Shown here: positions 7,823 through 15,945 of the stretch, piece after piece
How the letters are laid out: every line of letters starts with the position of its first letter
Numbering within the stretch: the stretch's first letter is position 1
Origin: Natronomonas marina
GTDB taxonomy: Archaea > Halobacteriota > Halobacteria > Halobacteriales > Haloarculaceae
Length of the DNA: 64,000 bases
Direction of reading: 5' to 3'
NCBI RefSeq assembly: GCF_024298905.1
Contig: NZ_CP101154.1
Location: 1,922,001-1,986,000 of the forward strand
Notes under the pieces: generated by a model
Told to the model about the DNA's origin: nothing
What the model saw: the letters and a program-made list of their open reading frames with translations, nothing else
Databases searched by the model: none
Position numbers and translations under genes: made by a program

Positions 7823-7914
7823 CGCGACGCCGGGGGCGTCGCGTCAGTCCGTGCGCGCTACGGCGGCGCTTCGCGCCGCCGCGAACCGCCTCGGGGGCCT
7901 TCTCCGAAGGCCCC
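7823..7914. repeat. Three tandem perfect hairpins
   Basis: Three consecutive perfect inverted repeats, each with 9-bp arms and a 3-base loop: CGCGACGCC at 7823-7843, CGGCGGCGC at 7861-7881 and GGGGCCTTC at 7894-7914. A fourth, longer-looped repeat, GCCGCTCG...CGAGCGGC, spans 7978-8008. They lie between the IS630 element and the chorismate mutase stop, in 258 bases without a gene. They could end transcription, form a structured RNA or be interspersed palindromes. Confidence 0.7.
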
Positions 7915-8061
7915 GCTCGGCGGATGCCGGGCTCCGTGTACGTGGCGGGCTCGTTTCAGTTTCCAGGGAGTGAATCAGCCGCTCGATACGCAGACTCGAC
8001 CGAGCGGCTAGTCAGGGCAATTTAACGTGAAAGAAAGGACTGCACAAAATCGTGTTGTGTG

Positions 8062-8517
8062 TTACCTAGACTCTCGCTGCTCCACCTTGTTCAGCTCGAT
8101 GAGCAGCCGGAAGATGGCCTTCACCAGGTTGGCGTCGACGTCGAACTGCTCGGCGTTCTCGCCGGCCCGCTCCATGACCGCCTCCTCCTGGGACTCGTCG
8201 GTCGTCGGCATCCCCTGCTGGCGTTTGACCTCGGCGATGCTCTCGGCGACGTAGGTCCGCTGGGCGATTAGCTCGACTATCTCGCGGTCGATGGTCCGTA
8301 TCTCCGTCCGGAGTTCGTCGAGACCCATCTCCTCGGCGGTGCGGGCGGCTGCTCCACTCTTCCCGCTCGCCCCTTCCGAGGCCTCCCGCTGGTCGGCCTC
8401 GCCGCTCGCGGGTCGCTCGCGCTCCCCGATCGCCACGTCCGAGGCCTCACTGCGTTCGGCCTCGCTTTCCTCGCTCACAGCGTCGTCGCTCCCGTGTGTT
8501 GTGTCGTTGTCAACCAT
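8062..8517 (-). CDS. Chorismate mutase (AroQ type)
   Basis: A 151-residue protein. The C-terminal part, from about residue 62, is an all-helical AroQ chorismate mutase: LDELRTEIRTIDREIVELIAQR, then VAESIAEVKRQ and EAVMERAGENAEQFDV. It converts chorismate to prephenate for Phe/Tyr synthesis. The N-terminal third is a low-complexity acidic segment containing a module (GERERPASGE, ADQREASEGASG) also found in the gene at 9442. The ATG lies inside the end of the shikimate kinase gene, so the two are translationally coupled. Its last ten codons recur twice in the island downstream. Confidence 0.88.
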   Translation of the reverse strand: MVDNDTTHGSDDAVSEESEAERSEASDVAIGERERPASGEADQREASEGASGKSGAAARTAEEMGLDELRTEIRTIDREIVELIAQRTYVAESIAEVKRQQGMPTTDESQEEAVMERAGENAEQFDVDANLVKAIFRLLIELNKVEQRESR

Positions 8518-9323
8518 GTGTGTCCCTCTCGCTTCTCCCAGACGTCGCGCAACTCGACCAGCGTCTCCCGGTCGCCGACGGCGGTGTAACTCGGCCCGGT
8601 GCCAGACAGCGACGCCGCCGCTTCGGGCATCGCCTCGACGATGGGGTCGGCCGGGTACCCCAGCGCCGCACAGAAGGCGAAGCCGTTGACGCCCATCGCC
8701 CGCTCGTAGTCGCCGTCGGCGGCGAGTTCGTAGACCACGTCGGCGGTCGGCGCGATTCGCTCGCACCGCGCGACGTCGGCGTCCGCTGAGAACGCCCGCT
8801 CGTCGGGCGTGTAGACCAGCACGTCCCAGTCGGGTTCGTCCCGCCGGAGCAGGGCGTCTTCGGTGTTGTCCGTGACGGTCACGCCGCCGAGCATCGACGC
8901 GGAGGCGTCGTCGAAGGCGCCCGTGACGGTGACGCCGACCTCGCGGGCGGCGTCGACGCCCAGCCGGCAGGCGTCCTCGCGGGCGATCTCGTCGGTCGCG
9001 TCCAGCGCCGACAGCGCCGCCAGCACCGCGGCGTTGGCGGCGGCGCTCGAGGACTTCAGTCCCGAGGCCATCGGCACGTCGCTCTCGGTGCGGACGTGGC
9101 CGCCTTCACCGTCGCCGAACTGCTCGACGACTACCTCGACGCAACGCTCGATCAGTCGCGTGTCGGCCTCCGGCGCGCCGGCTATCTCGCCGGTCACCTC
9201 GCCCGTCTCGTCGAGTTCGACGGTCGCCTCCGTGTGGGCGTCGATGGCGAAGGCGGCGCCGTAGCCGTTCGCCAGGGCGTTCAGCACGGTCCCTGCCGCG
9301 GGGGCGGCTGCGCGACCTTCCAT
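8475..9323 (-). CDS. Shikimate kinase, archaeal GHMP type
   Basis: A 282-residue GHMP-superfamily kinase, unrelated to bacterial AroK. The ATP-binding motif PMASGLKSSSAAANAA is at residues 84-99, and a late Gly-rich motif SLSGTGPSYTAV lies near the C-terminus. It phosphorylates shikimate in the aromatic pathway. ATG 9323 is chosen because MEGRAAAPAAGT is the normal start; an upstream start would add only three residues. It overlaps the downstream chorismate mutase by 43 bases, which fits joint regulation of aromatic synthesis. Confidence 0.93.
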   Translation of the reverse strand: MEGRAAAPAAGTVLNALANGYGAAFAIDAHTEATVELDETGEVTGEIAGAPEADTRLIERCVEVVVEQFGDGEGGHVRTESDVPMASGLKSSSAAANAAVLAALSALDATDEIAREDACRLGVDAAREVGVTVTGAFDDASASMLGGVTVTDNTEDALLRRDEPDWDVLVYTPDERAFSADADVARCERIAPTADVVYELAADGDYERAMGVNGFAFCAALGYPADPIVEAMPEAAASLSGTGPSYTAVGDRETLVELRDVWEKREGHTWLTTTQHTGATTL

Positions 9324-9441
9324 CGTCCGCACCTCACCGTGGCGGCTACAAAGCGGTGGCGGTTAGCGCAACGGCTCCGTGACCCGTTGCTCCCGAACCG
9401 CGACCGACCGCCTTTTGAGAGCGTCGGTCCTACCGTCGGCC

Positions 9442-9975
9442 ATGCCCCAGCGAAGCGACATCGCCCCCGAGACGCTCCGCGTCTCGCTCGAACCGGAGGG
9501 TGTCGAGGTGGAGTACCTCGACGACCGGTCGGTCTTCTACCACGGCGTTCCCGAGAAACGCGAGGGGTCGGTCGTCTGTGGCCCGGGCAAGGACGTGCAC
9601 GTCCTCGTCACCTCGCCGGACGAACGGGAGGGGGTGATGGTGTACGTCAACGACCGCAACACCCACGACGAGATACTCGAGTCGACGGGCGTCGGCCGCG
9701 TCCTACTCGACGGCGGCGAGGAGACGTCGCTGTTCCCCGGCGTCGAGGCGGAGAACCACGGCTACCGAATCGAGGTGACGGCCGACCCCGAGGCCGCCCG
9801 CGGGCGCGTGTTCGTCTTCGCCGAGGACGAGATGGGAGAGGCTGCCTACGAGATAGTGGGCAGCGAGGCCGACCAGCGGGAGGTCTCGAACGGGGCGAGC
9901 GGGGAGCGCGAGCGACCCGCGAGCGGCGAGGGCGACGGGGAACCCAGCGAAGGGACCGACGAAGGGGGCGAGTGA
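9442..9975 (+). CDS. Conserved haloarchaeal protein (DUF5796-like)
   Basis: A 177-residue cytosolic protein I associate with the uncharacterised haloarchaeal family DUF5796, from the pattern RSDIAPETLRVSLEPEGVEV, EYLDDRSVFYHGVPEK and HDEILESTGVGRVLLDG. About 130 residues form a beta-rich folded part. The C-terminal tail (from about residue 140) is a low-complexity module (EADQREVSNGASG, ERERPASGE) nearly identical in DNA to one inside the chorismate mutase gene on the other strand. It overlaps the next gene by one base and is divergent from shikimate kinase. Function unknown. Confidence 0.75.
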   Translation: MPQRSDIAPETLRVSLEPEGVEVEYLDDRSVFYHGVPEKREGSVVCGPGKDVHVLVTSPDEREGVMVYVNDRNTHDEILESTGVGRVLLDGGEETSLFPGVEAENHGYRIEVTADPEAARGRVFVFAEDEMGEAAYEIVGSEADQREVSNGASGERERPASGEGDGEPSEGTDEGGE

Positions 9976-10217
9976 TGCCGCTGCGAAAGCCCTGGAAACC
10001 GCTTGAGCGGGCCACCGTCGACTCGGTTCCCGACAGCTACGGCATCTACGAACTCGGCGACGAGGCGGGTAACGTCGTCGCAGTCGAGGCGGGTCCGCTC
10101 CGGGACGAACTGAAGGAGGCCATCGCGTACGGCGACGGGTCGCAGGTCCGCTGGGAGGCGACCCCGAACCGCACCGCGGCCGAGCGACTCCTCGAAGAAC
10201 ACAGAGAGCGGCTGTAG
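9975..10217 (+). CDS. Small conserved protein with a GIY-like motif
   Basis: An 80-residue protein whose ATG overlaps the preceding stop (TGATG), so the two are co-translated. It contains SYGIYELGDEAGNVVAVEAG, which looks like the first strands of a GIY-YIG fold with the second motif degenerate, followed by two amphipathic helices. The catalytic residues of GIY-YIG nucleases are not present, so it is unlikely to cut DNA. I know this only as a conserved haloarchaeal protein. It converges with the aIF2-beta gene 7 bases away. Confidence 0.7.
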   Translation: MPLRKPWKPLERATVDSVPDSYGIYELGDEAGNVVAVEAGPLRDELKEAIAYGDGSQVRWEATPNRTAAERLLEEHRERL

Positions 10218-10224
10218 CCGGGAC

Positions 10225-10629
10225 TCAGTTGCCCGCCGGCGAGCGGGCGCCGCAGGCCTCACACCGCAGTACCTTCGCGCCGTTCTCCGTCTCCAGTCGC
10301 GTGTCCGGCAGCCCGCACTCCGAACAGAGGACGTAGGCGTCGGCGTACTCCTCCATGGCCTCCCGGACACGACTCGTGCGGAACTCGCCCGTCAGCCGGA
10401 GACGGCCCCGCTCGTCGATGTTCGCGCTGGTGCCGAGCTCGTTTTGGAGGTACTTCATGACGTGGGTGTCCTCGCGGTCCAGCGTGTCCAGCGTCGACTG
10501 GAAGTTCTCGTAGACCGTGACGTTGCCCTCCTGTCGGACGTTCGGCTCCGGGAGCGAGAACCGACTCTCCGAGCCCTCGATGTCCGGTGACGACTCGATC
10601 GCACGGTCGAGTTGCTCCTCGTAATCCAT
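10225..10629 (-). CDS. Translation initiation factor aIF2, beta subunit
   Basis: A 134-residue protein. It has an N-terminal helix (MDYEEQLDRAIES), a central alpha/beta domain (NFQSTLDTLDREDTHVMKYLQNELGTSANID) and a C-terminal zinc ribbon with two C-x2-C pairs (CSEC and CEAC). With aIF2-alpha and -gamma it delivers initiator Met-tRNA to the small subunit. ATG 10629 matches the family start; upstream in-frame codons form no domain. Length is normal. Confidence 0.94.
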   Translation of the reverse strand: MDYEEQLDRAIESSPDIEGSESRFSLPEPNVRQEGNVTVYENFQSTLDTLDREDTHVMKYLQNELGTSANIDERGRLRLTGEFRTSRVREAMEEYADAYVLCSECGLPDTRLETENGAKVLRCEACGARSPAGN

Positions 10630-10793
10630 ACCAGGCCGTTGGTAAGCGGACAGCAAAAACCTTTCAGCCACCGCGACGGTCACGCTCATCCCGAATCTCA
10701 TGATAACGTGTGTCAGGGGCCGTCTACCGCAGGTACGTGTTAACCAGTGTCAGGATAGTTCTATAAGCCCCGAGTTGTTACGCGAAGGTGACC

Positions 10794-11030
10794 ATGAAGA
10801 AGCAGGAGCTCATTCATCTCCACGGCCTGCTTGCAGAGGTTTGCGAGCATTACGAGCAGATGGCGGAGTGCGAGGTAGAGCACGCCAAGTACACCGAACT
10901 CGGTATTCGACCGACATCGATCCACAAATCGAAGACCGACCACAAGGCGGCTGTTTTTGCGCTGGCCGACGGGATCACCGAAGAGATGGAACGCGAAGCC
11001 GAGGCTCCGGTCTCGGCCGCTGCCGACTGA
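10794..11030 (+). CDS. UPF0058 family protein
   Basis: A 78-residue protein beginning MKKQELIHLHGLLAEVCEHYEQM, the signature of the archaeal UPF0058 family, which is small, helical and rich in His, Glu and Cys that could bind metal. A TATA-like TTCTATAAGC lies about 25-35 bases before the ATG. Function is unknown. It stands alone between aIF2-beta, which is divergent, and the UPF0212 gene, which converges on it. Confidence 0.85.
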   Translation: MKKQELIHLHGLLAEVCEHYEQMAECEVEHAKYTELGIRPTSIHKSKTDHKAAVFALADGITEEMEREAEAPVSAAAD

Positions 11031-11078
11031 TAGCGGACGGACGAACGGTTCTCACGGACGCGACGTTTCCAGCGTCAG

Positions 11079-11516
11079 CTACTCGTCCATCAGATCCTCG
11101 AACTCCGGCAGAACCTCCTCGTCGTCCTGGCTCTCGGTCGCCTCCGGCTCGTCGACGGCGTCCCCGTCGTCGTCCTCTTCTTCGAGCACTTCGACCTCGA
11201 CCACCTCCAGCGGGATGTTCGTGAGCCGCTGGCCGATCTCCTTGCGGGCCACCCGCGAGGCGTGTTCGTCGCGCTCGACGTTGAAGACGGTCATCTCGAG
11301 TTCGAGGGCGACCAGCCCCTCGTCGGCGGCGATAAAGGCCGGCTCCCGTTCGTCGCCGCAGTTCGGACAGGTCCGCTCGCCCATGTTGATCTCGACGTAG
11401 TTGAGGTCGGGGTTGAGCATCTCACCGGTCTTCGAAATCGCGATGCGGACGGCTTCGTCGGCCGTCTCGACGTCGTACACGGGAACGGCAGCCTCTACGA
11501 CGACCCGGCAGTCCAT
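11079..11516 (-). CDS. UPF0212 (DUF555) family protein
   Basis: A 145-residue archaeal protein starting MDCRVVVEAAVPVYDVETADEAVRIA, typical of UPF0212/DUF555. It carries one C-x2-C pair (CPNCGDE) and an acidic C-terminal tail of about 40 residues (EEEDDDGDAVDEPE). Family members are widespread in Euryarchaeota but uncharacterised. The ATG at 11516 matches the conserved start. Confidence 0.87.
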   Translation of the reverse strand: MDCRVVVEAAVPVYDVETADEAVRIAISKTGEMLNPDLNYVEINMGERTCPNCGDEREPAFIAADEGLVALELEMTVFNVERDEHASRVARKEIGQRLTNIPLEVVEVEVLEEEDDDGDAVDEPEATESQDDEEVLPEFEDLMDE

Positions 11517-11642
11517 GGTAAGACATTGCAATCCTATCGCAAAGAAGGTTCGCCCCACCGGTCGAACGCCGCTGACACCGCCCCGATGTCCCGGCCGCCC
11601 CGGACTCGAAAGGCCGAAGCCCCGCGCCCGCATGGGACCGGT

Positions 11643-12554
11643 ATGGACACGGGGAGTCGTGCGGTCGCGGCGCTCGACGGCGGGTTCGACCTACAGGCGA
11701 CCGTCGAGAGCGGGCAGTCCTACCTGTGGCGGCGGGCCGACGGCCGCATGTACGAGACGGCCGACGCCGCCGGCGGCGACGCCTGGTACCACACCGTCCT
11801 GCCGTCGACGGCGACGGAAACCAACGAACCCGAGGTGCTCCGGGTCCGGCAACGCGACGGCCGAATCGAGTGGGCAGCCTCGACGCCGAACGCCTACGCC
11901 CGACTCGAGGAGCTACTCCGCCTCGACGACGACCTCGACGCCATCGTCGCCGCGACCCCCTCCGACCCGCTCCTGGAGCGCGCCTACGACGCCTACGGGG
12001 GAATGCGACTGGTCCGGGACCCGCCCTTCCCCTCGCTGATCTCCTTCATCTGCTCGGCACAGATGCGGGTCGCCCGCATCCACGGCATGCAGGTCGCCCT
12101 GGCGGACCGCTACGGTGAGCGCGTCGAGTTCGACGGCGAATCCTACGCCGCGTTCCCGACGCCCGACCGCCTGGCGGCGGCCACCGAGTCGGAACTCCGT
12201 GACCTCTCGCTGGGCTACCGGGCGCCGTACGTCAAGCGGACCGCCGAGATGGTCGCCGGCGGCGAGGCCCGCCCCGGGGAGGCCCGCGGCCTCGACTACG
12301 AGGACGCCCGGGCGTCGCTCACCCGGTTCGTCGGCGTCGGCCAGAAGGTCGCCGACTGCGTGCTGCTGTTCTCGCTTGGCTACCTGCAGGCGGTCCCGCT
12401 GGACACCTGGATCCGGACCGCAATCGAGGAGCACTACCCCGACTGCGAGCGCGGGGGGTACGAGGCCACTTCACGGGCGATACGCGAGCGGTTCGGCGGC
12501 GAGTACGCCGGCTACGCACAGACGTACGTGTTCCACTACCTCCGCGAGTCCTGA
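11643..12554 (+). CDS. 8-oxoguanine DNA glycosylase/AP lyase (OGG1 type)
   Basis: A 303-residue bifunctional base-excision repair enzyme. The N-terminal domain has FDLQATVESGQSYLWRR, as in OGG1, and the HhH-GPD domain ends in GVGQKVADC...PLDTWIRTA. Lys235 is the predicted Schiff-base residue and Asp254 the catalytic acid, spaced 19 apart as in human OGG1. It removes 8-oxoguanine opposite cytosine and nicks the strand. Its 3' end overlaps the convergent gene at 12536 by 19 bases. Confidence 0.92.
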   Translation: MDTGSRAVAALDGGFDLQATVESGQSYLWRRADGRMYETADAAGGDAWYHTVLPSTATETNEPEVLRVRQRDGRIEWAASTPNAYARLEELLRLDDDLDAIVAATPSDPLLERAYDAYGGMRLVRDPPFPSLISFICSAQMRVARIHGMQVALADRYGERVEFDGESYAAFPTPDRLAAATESELRDLSLGYRAPYVKRTAEMVAGGEARPGEARGLDYEDARASLTRFVGVGQKVADCVLLFSLGYLQAVPLDTWIRTAIEEHYPDCERGGYEATSRAIRERFGGEYAGYAQTYVFHYLRES

Positions 12555-12949
12555 CCCGCCCGCTCGCGGGCGGTTTCGAGCCGGTCGAGCACCCGGCTCC
12601 GGGGCGTCCCGCCGATGGTCCGGACGAACTCGACGTAGCGCTCCAGGACCGAAACCTCGGCAGCCTCGCGGCCCGCCTCCCGGTAGAGGTCCGCGAGCGC
12701 CTCGTAGTGGGCCGGTGGCACGTCCATGAAGTACTCGGCGGCGGCCTCGGCCTCCGCGTAGTCGAGACACCACTCGAAGAGTGCCTCCGCCCGCTCCGGC
12801 CGGCCGTTGTCCCGGTGGCGTCGGGCGGCCGACGCCGCCTCGGTGTGGTGGGTGTAGGGGAACTCGGCCGCACGGTCCCACCCGCCGACCGACCCTCGCC
12901 GCACCGCCTCGACGTTCGGCGTCAGCGCCGCCCTGAGCGTCTCCAGCAT
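12536..12949 (-). CDS. Hypothetical helical (TPR-like) protein
   Basis: A 137-residue protein made of paired helices with small residues at repeat-like positions (AASAARRHRDNGRPERAEALFEWCLDY, PAHYEALADLYREAGREAAEVSVLERY), suggesting two or three degenerate TPR-like units that would mediate protein contacts. No enzyme motif is seen. It converges on the glycosylase gene with a 19-base overlap. Function unknown. Confidence 0.65.
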   Translation of the reverse strand: MLETLRAALTPNVEAVRRGSVGGWDRAAEFPYTHHTEAASAARRHRDNGRPERAEALFEWCLDYAEAEAAAEYFMDVPPAHYEALADLYREAGREAAEVSVLERYVEFVRTIGGTPRSRVLDRLETARERAGQDSRR

Positions 12950-13054
12950 CCGGCGACCGTTGGAACGGGAGCATCAAAAGCCGACCGTTCGGCCCTGCTC
13001 CCGGACGGCCCGGCGGAACCGACCCTTTAGAGCCTTCGTCCACAACCGCCGTCC

Positions 13055-13333
13055 ATGGGCGAGCGAACTCGCGCACACGTTTTCGTCTCCGGGACGGTAC
13101 AGGGCGTCTACTACCGCGCGAACACCCGCGATACGGCCCGTGAGAAGGGCGTCGACGGCTGGGTCCGGAACCTCGACGACGGCCGCGTCGAGGCCGTCTT
13201 CGAGGGCGATGCGGCGGCCGTCGAGGCGATGGTCGAGTGGTGTCACACCGGCAGCCAGCGGGCCGTCGTCGAGGACGTCGAGGTGGAGTACACGGACCCC
13301 AAGGGCGAATCGGGCTTCGAGATACGGTACTGA
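13055..13333 (+). CDS. Acylphosphatase
   Basis: A 92-residue protein with the family signature VSGTVQGVYYR. Arg21 would bind the phosphate and Asn39 in GWVRN would position the nucleophilic water. It hydrolyses acyl phosphates such as carbamoyl or 1,3-bisphosphoglycerate phosphate. Full family length and a single gene; it is followed by the Nnr gene 66 bases downstream on the same strand. Confidence 0.93.
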   Translation: MGERTRAHVFVSGTVQGVYYRANTRDTAREKGVDGWVRNLDDGRVEAVFEGDAAAVEAMVEWCHTGSQRAVVEDVEVEYTDPKGESGFEIRY

Positions 13334-13399
13334 ACCGCGGCCGCGGTCCGGCGTGGTCCGACAGGAACCATTAACGGCTCGCCGGCCGAACCCGCGGCC

Positions 13400-14833
13400 A
13401 TGATATCGAGCGAGGAGATGGCCGTCGTCGACGCGAACGCGGCCGCGCTCGGCGTCCCCCGCAAGCAGTTGATGGAGTCGTCGGGCAACGCCGTCGCCCG
13501 GGTCGTCCGCGAGGTGGCCGACCCGGGTGACGCCGTGGCGCTGGTCTGCGGTCGGGGCAACAACGGCGGCGACGCCTTCGTGACCGCCCGCTTCCTCTCG
13601 GCGTTCGACGTCACCGTCCACCTACTGGGACGCGCGGAGACCATCTCGACGACCATCGCACGCGAGAACTGGGACGCACTGCAGTCGGCCGAACTGGACG
13701 CCCGCGAGGTGACCGACTCGGCGGCGCTCTCGCTCGGCGACCCCGACGTCGTGGTCGACGCCATGCTCGGCACCGGCGTGACGGGCGCGCTCCGGGAACC
13801 CGAAGCGACCGCCGCCCGGACGATGAACGACGTGGACGCCACCGTCGTCTCCGTGGACGTCCCCTCGGGCGTCGACGCCGATACGGGCGAGGCGGCCGGC
13901 GTCGCCGTCGATGCCGACCACGTCGTCACCTTCCACGACGAGAAACCGGGGCTGGAGTCCGTCGACGCCGCGGTGACCGTCGCAGACATCGGCATCCCGG
14001 CGGCCGCCGAGCGGTTCGTCGAACGGGGCGACCTGCTACGGCTCTCGCGGGACCCGACCGCACACAAGGGCGACTTCGGCGAGGTCCGGGTCGTCGGCGG
14101 CGGTCCCTACACCGGCGCGCCAGCGCTCACCGCGCAGGCCGCGCTCCGGGCCGGCGCCGACCTCGCGTACGTCTCCTGTCCCGAGGGCGTCGCCGGCGAG
14201 GTGCAGGGGTACAGCGAGAACCTCATCGTCGACCCGCTTTCGGGCGACCGACTCGCGCCGAACCACGTCGAGGGCCTGCTCGCGGCCGCCGGGGACGCCG
14301 ACTGCGTCGTCCTCGGCCCGGGCCTCGGCGACCACGAGGGAACGCTCGCCGCCGTCCGCGAGTTCCTCGCCGGCTTCGACGGCACGGCCGTCGTCGACGC
14401 CGACGCGCTGCAGGTCGTCCCCGACGTCGACACCGACGCGACCCTGCTGTGTACGCCCCACCAGGGCGAACTCCGGAAGATGGGCGGCGAGACGGCCGAC
14501 GACCCCGGCGAGCGGGCCGCCCTCGTCGAGGCCTTCGCCGCCGACCTGGGCGCGACGCTGCTGGTCAAGGGCGCCTACGACGTCGTCTCCGACGGCGAGA
14601 CCACGCGGCTCAACCGGACCGGCAACCCCGGCATGACCGTCGGCGGGACCGGCGACGTCCTCGCGGGTGTCGGCGGGGCGATGGCCTGCGTCCTCGACCC
14701 GGCCGGGGCGGGCGCCGTGGCCGCCTACGCCAACGGCCGCGCGGGCGACCTCGTCGTCGAGGAGTACGGCTACGGCCTCACGGCGACCGACCTGCTGGAG
14801 GCGGTCCCGCGGGCGCTGTGGCCCGACGACTGA
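13400..14833 (+). CDS. nnr: Bifunctional NAD(P)H-hydrate epimerase / ADP-dependent dehydratase
   Basis: A 477-residue fusion that repairs hydrated NADH and NADPH. The N-terminal YjeF_N epimerase half contains SSGNAVARVV, CGRGNNGGDAFVTAR and VDAMLGTGVTG. The C-terminal ribokinase-like YjeF_C half contains HKGDFGEVRVVGGGPYTGAP, CTPHQGEL and NRTGNPGMTVGGTGDVLAGV, where the last GTGD carries the catalytic Asp. The arrangement is the normal prokaryotic fusion. MoaC follows 46 bases later on the same strand. Confidence 0.94.
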   Translation: MISSEEMAVVDANAAALGVPRKQLMESSGNAVARVVREVADPGDAVALVCGRGNNGGDAFVTARFLSAFDVTVHLLGRAETISTTIARENWDALQSAELDAREVTDSAALSLGDPDVVVDAMLGTGVTGALREPEATAARTMNDVDATVVSVDVPSGVDADTGEAAGVAVDADHVVTFHDEKPGLESVDAAVTVADIGIPAAAERFVERGDLLRLSRDPTAHKGDFGEVRVVGGGPYTGAPALTAQAALRAGADLAYVSCPEGVAGEVQGYSENLIVDPLSGDRLAPNHVEGLLAAAGDADCVVLGPGLGDHEGTLAAVREFLAGFDGTAVVDADALQVVPDVDTDATLLCTPHQGELRKMGGETADDPGERAALVEAFAADLGATLLVKGAYDVVSDGETTRLNRTGNPGMTVGGTGDVLAGVGGAMACVLDPAGAGAVAAYANGRAGDLVVEEYGYGLTATDLLEAVPRALWPDD

Positions 14834-14879
14834 CCGCGGCGCCGCAGGTTTCTTCGCCGTCCCGCCGAGAGAGGCGAGT

Positions 14880-15362
14880 ATGAGCGACGAGTCGGACCTC
14901 ACCCACGTCACCGACGACGGTGACGCCCGGATGGTCGACGTCGGGAACAAGCCGGTCACGGAGCGGCGCGCGGTCGCCCGCGGCGAGATACGGCTCCGCC
15001 CCTCGACGGTCGAGGCGATAGCGGAAAACGGCATCGAGAAGGGCGACGTCCTCGCCGTCGCGCGGGTCGGCGCCATCCAGGCCGTCAAGCACACCTGGGA
15101 GTCGGTGCCGATGTGCCACCAGATTCCCGTCACGAACGTCGATGTCGACTTTTCGGTCGGCGACGACCGGGTCGGAATCGAGGTGGCCGTCGAGACCACC
15201 GGCACGACCGGGTGCGAGATGGAGGCCCTGGAGGGCGTCACGACCGGCCTGAATGTCGTCTGGGACATGGTCAAGGCCGCCGAGAAGGACGAAAACGGAC
15301 AGTACCCCGAGACCCGCATCACCGACGTGGCGGTCGTCTCGAAGGAAAAGAGAGACCCCTGA
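14880..15362 (+). CDS. moaC: Cyclic pyranopterin monophosphate synthase MoaC
   Basis: A 160-residue enzyme of molybdenum cofactor synthesis. Family landmarks are MVDVGNKPVTERRAVARG near residue 20, AVKHTWESVPMCHQIPVT with the conserved His and Cys, and GCEMEALEGVTTGLNVVWDM. It forms cyclic pyranopterin from the MoaA product. Length is normal, and ATG 14880 places the folded domain directly after a short acidic leader. No other mo- genes are adjacent. Confidence 0.95.
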   Translation: MSDESDLTHVTDDGDARMVDVGNKPVTERRAVARGEIRLRPSTVEAIAENGIEKGDVLAVARVGAIQAVKHTWESVPMCHQIPVTNVDVDFSVGDDRVGIEVAVETTGTTGCEMEALEGVTTGLNVVWDMVKAAEKDENGQYPETRITDVAVVSKEKRDP

Positions 15363-15441
15363 CGGTCGAGGGCGGACGACGCGGCCGAATTTGGGACGGA
15401 ACACGGCCTAGCGTTTTACGTCACGGCGTGAATCCCGGACC

Positions 15442-15945
15442 ATGGCCGAGGGAATCCACCTGCCGACCGCCGCGGGCACCCTCGTCGGACTCGCCGGCGC
15501 CATGCACGTCGCCGTCGGCGTCGACGCCCTGGCGACCGAGGTGACGCCGCTTTCGCTGCTTCTGGTCGCGTGGGGCGCGGTCGCGCTGGCCGGCGTCGCG
15601 GCGACCGGTCTCGGCGCCGTCTCCCGCCGGACCGCCTACCTCGGCGGAATCGCGCTCCTTCTCGTCTCGCTGGTCGCCTACGTCGACGTCTACGCGCTGG
15701 GGCTCTCCGAGTCCGCACTCGGACTCGACTGGCAGCCGCCGGAGGCGAGTCACTCCCACGGCGAGGCGGCCGGCGGCCACACCCACGGCTGGGACACGGA
15801 GAGTACGGAACCGACCTTCCTCGAACGGCTGGCGTCGGGCCACTTCGCGCTGCCGTCGAAAATCGTCGAACTCGTCGCGCTCGGACTGCTGGCGGCGCTT
15901 CTCGTCCGGGACTCCGGCGACGCTACTCCGCGGGCGCGACGGTGA
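15442..15945 (+). CDS. Predicted membrane protein with His-rich loop
   Basis: A 167-residue protein with three predicted membrane segments near the N-terminus (about residues 8-28, 34-56 and 62-84), a His-rich loop (SHSHGEAAGGHTHGW) and a final hydrophobic segment before the C-terminus. The His cluster suggests metal binding, but no known family was recognised. The gene ends 23 bases inside the convergent hflX gene. Confidence 0.65.
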   Translation: MAEGIHLPTAAGTLVGLAGAMHVAVGVDALATEVTPLSLLLVAWGAVALAGVAATGLGAVSRRTAYLGGIALLLVSLVAYVDVYALGLSESALGLDWQPPEASHSHGEAAGGHTHGWDTESTEPTFLERLASGHFALPSKIVELVALGLLAALLVRDSGDATPRARR

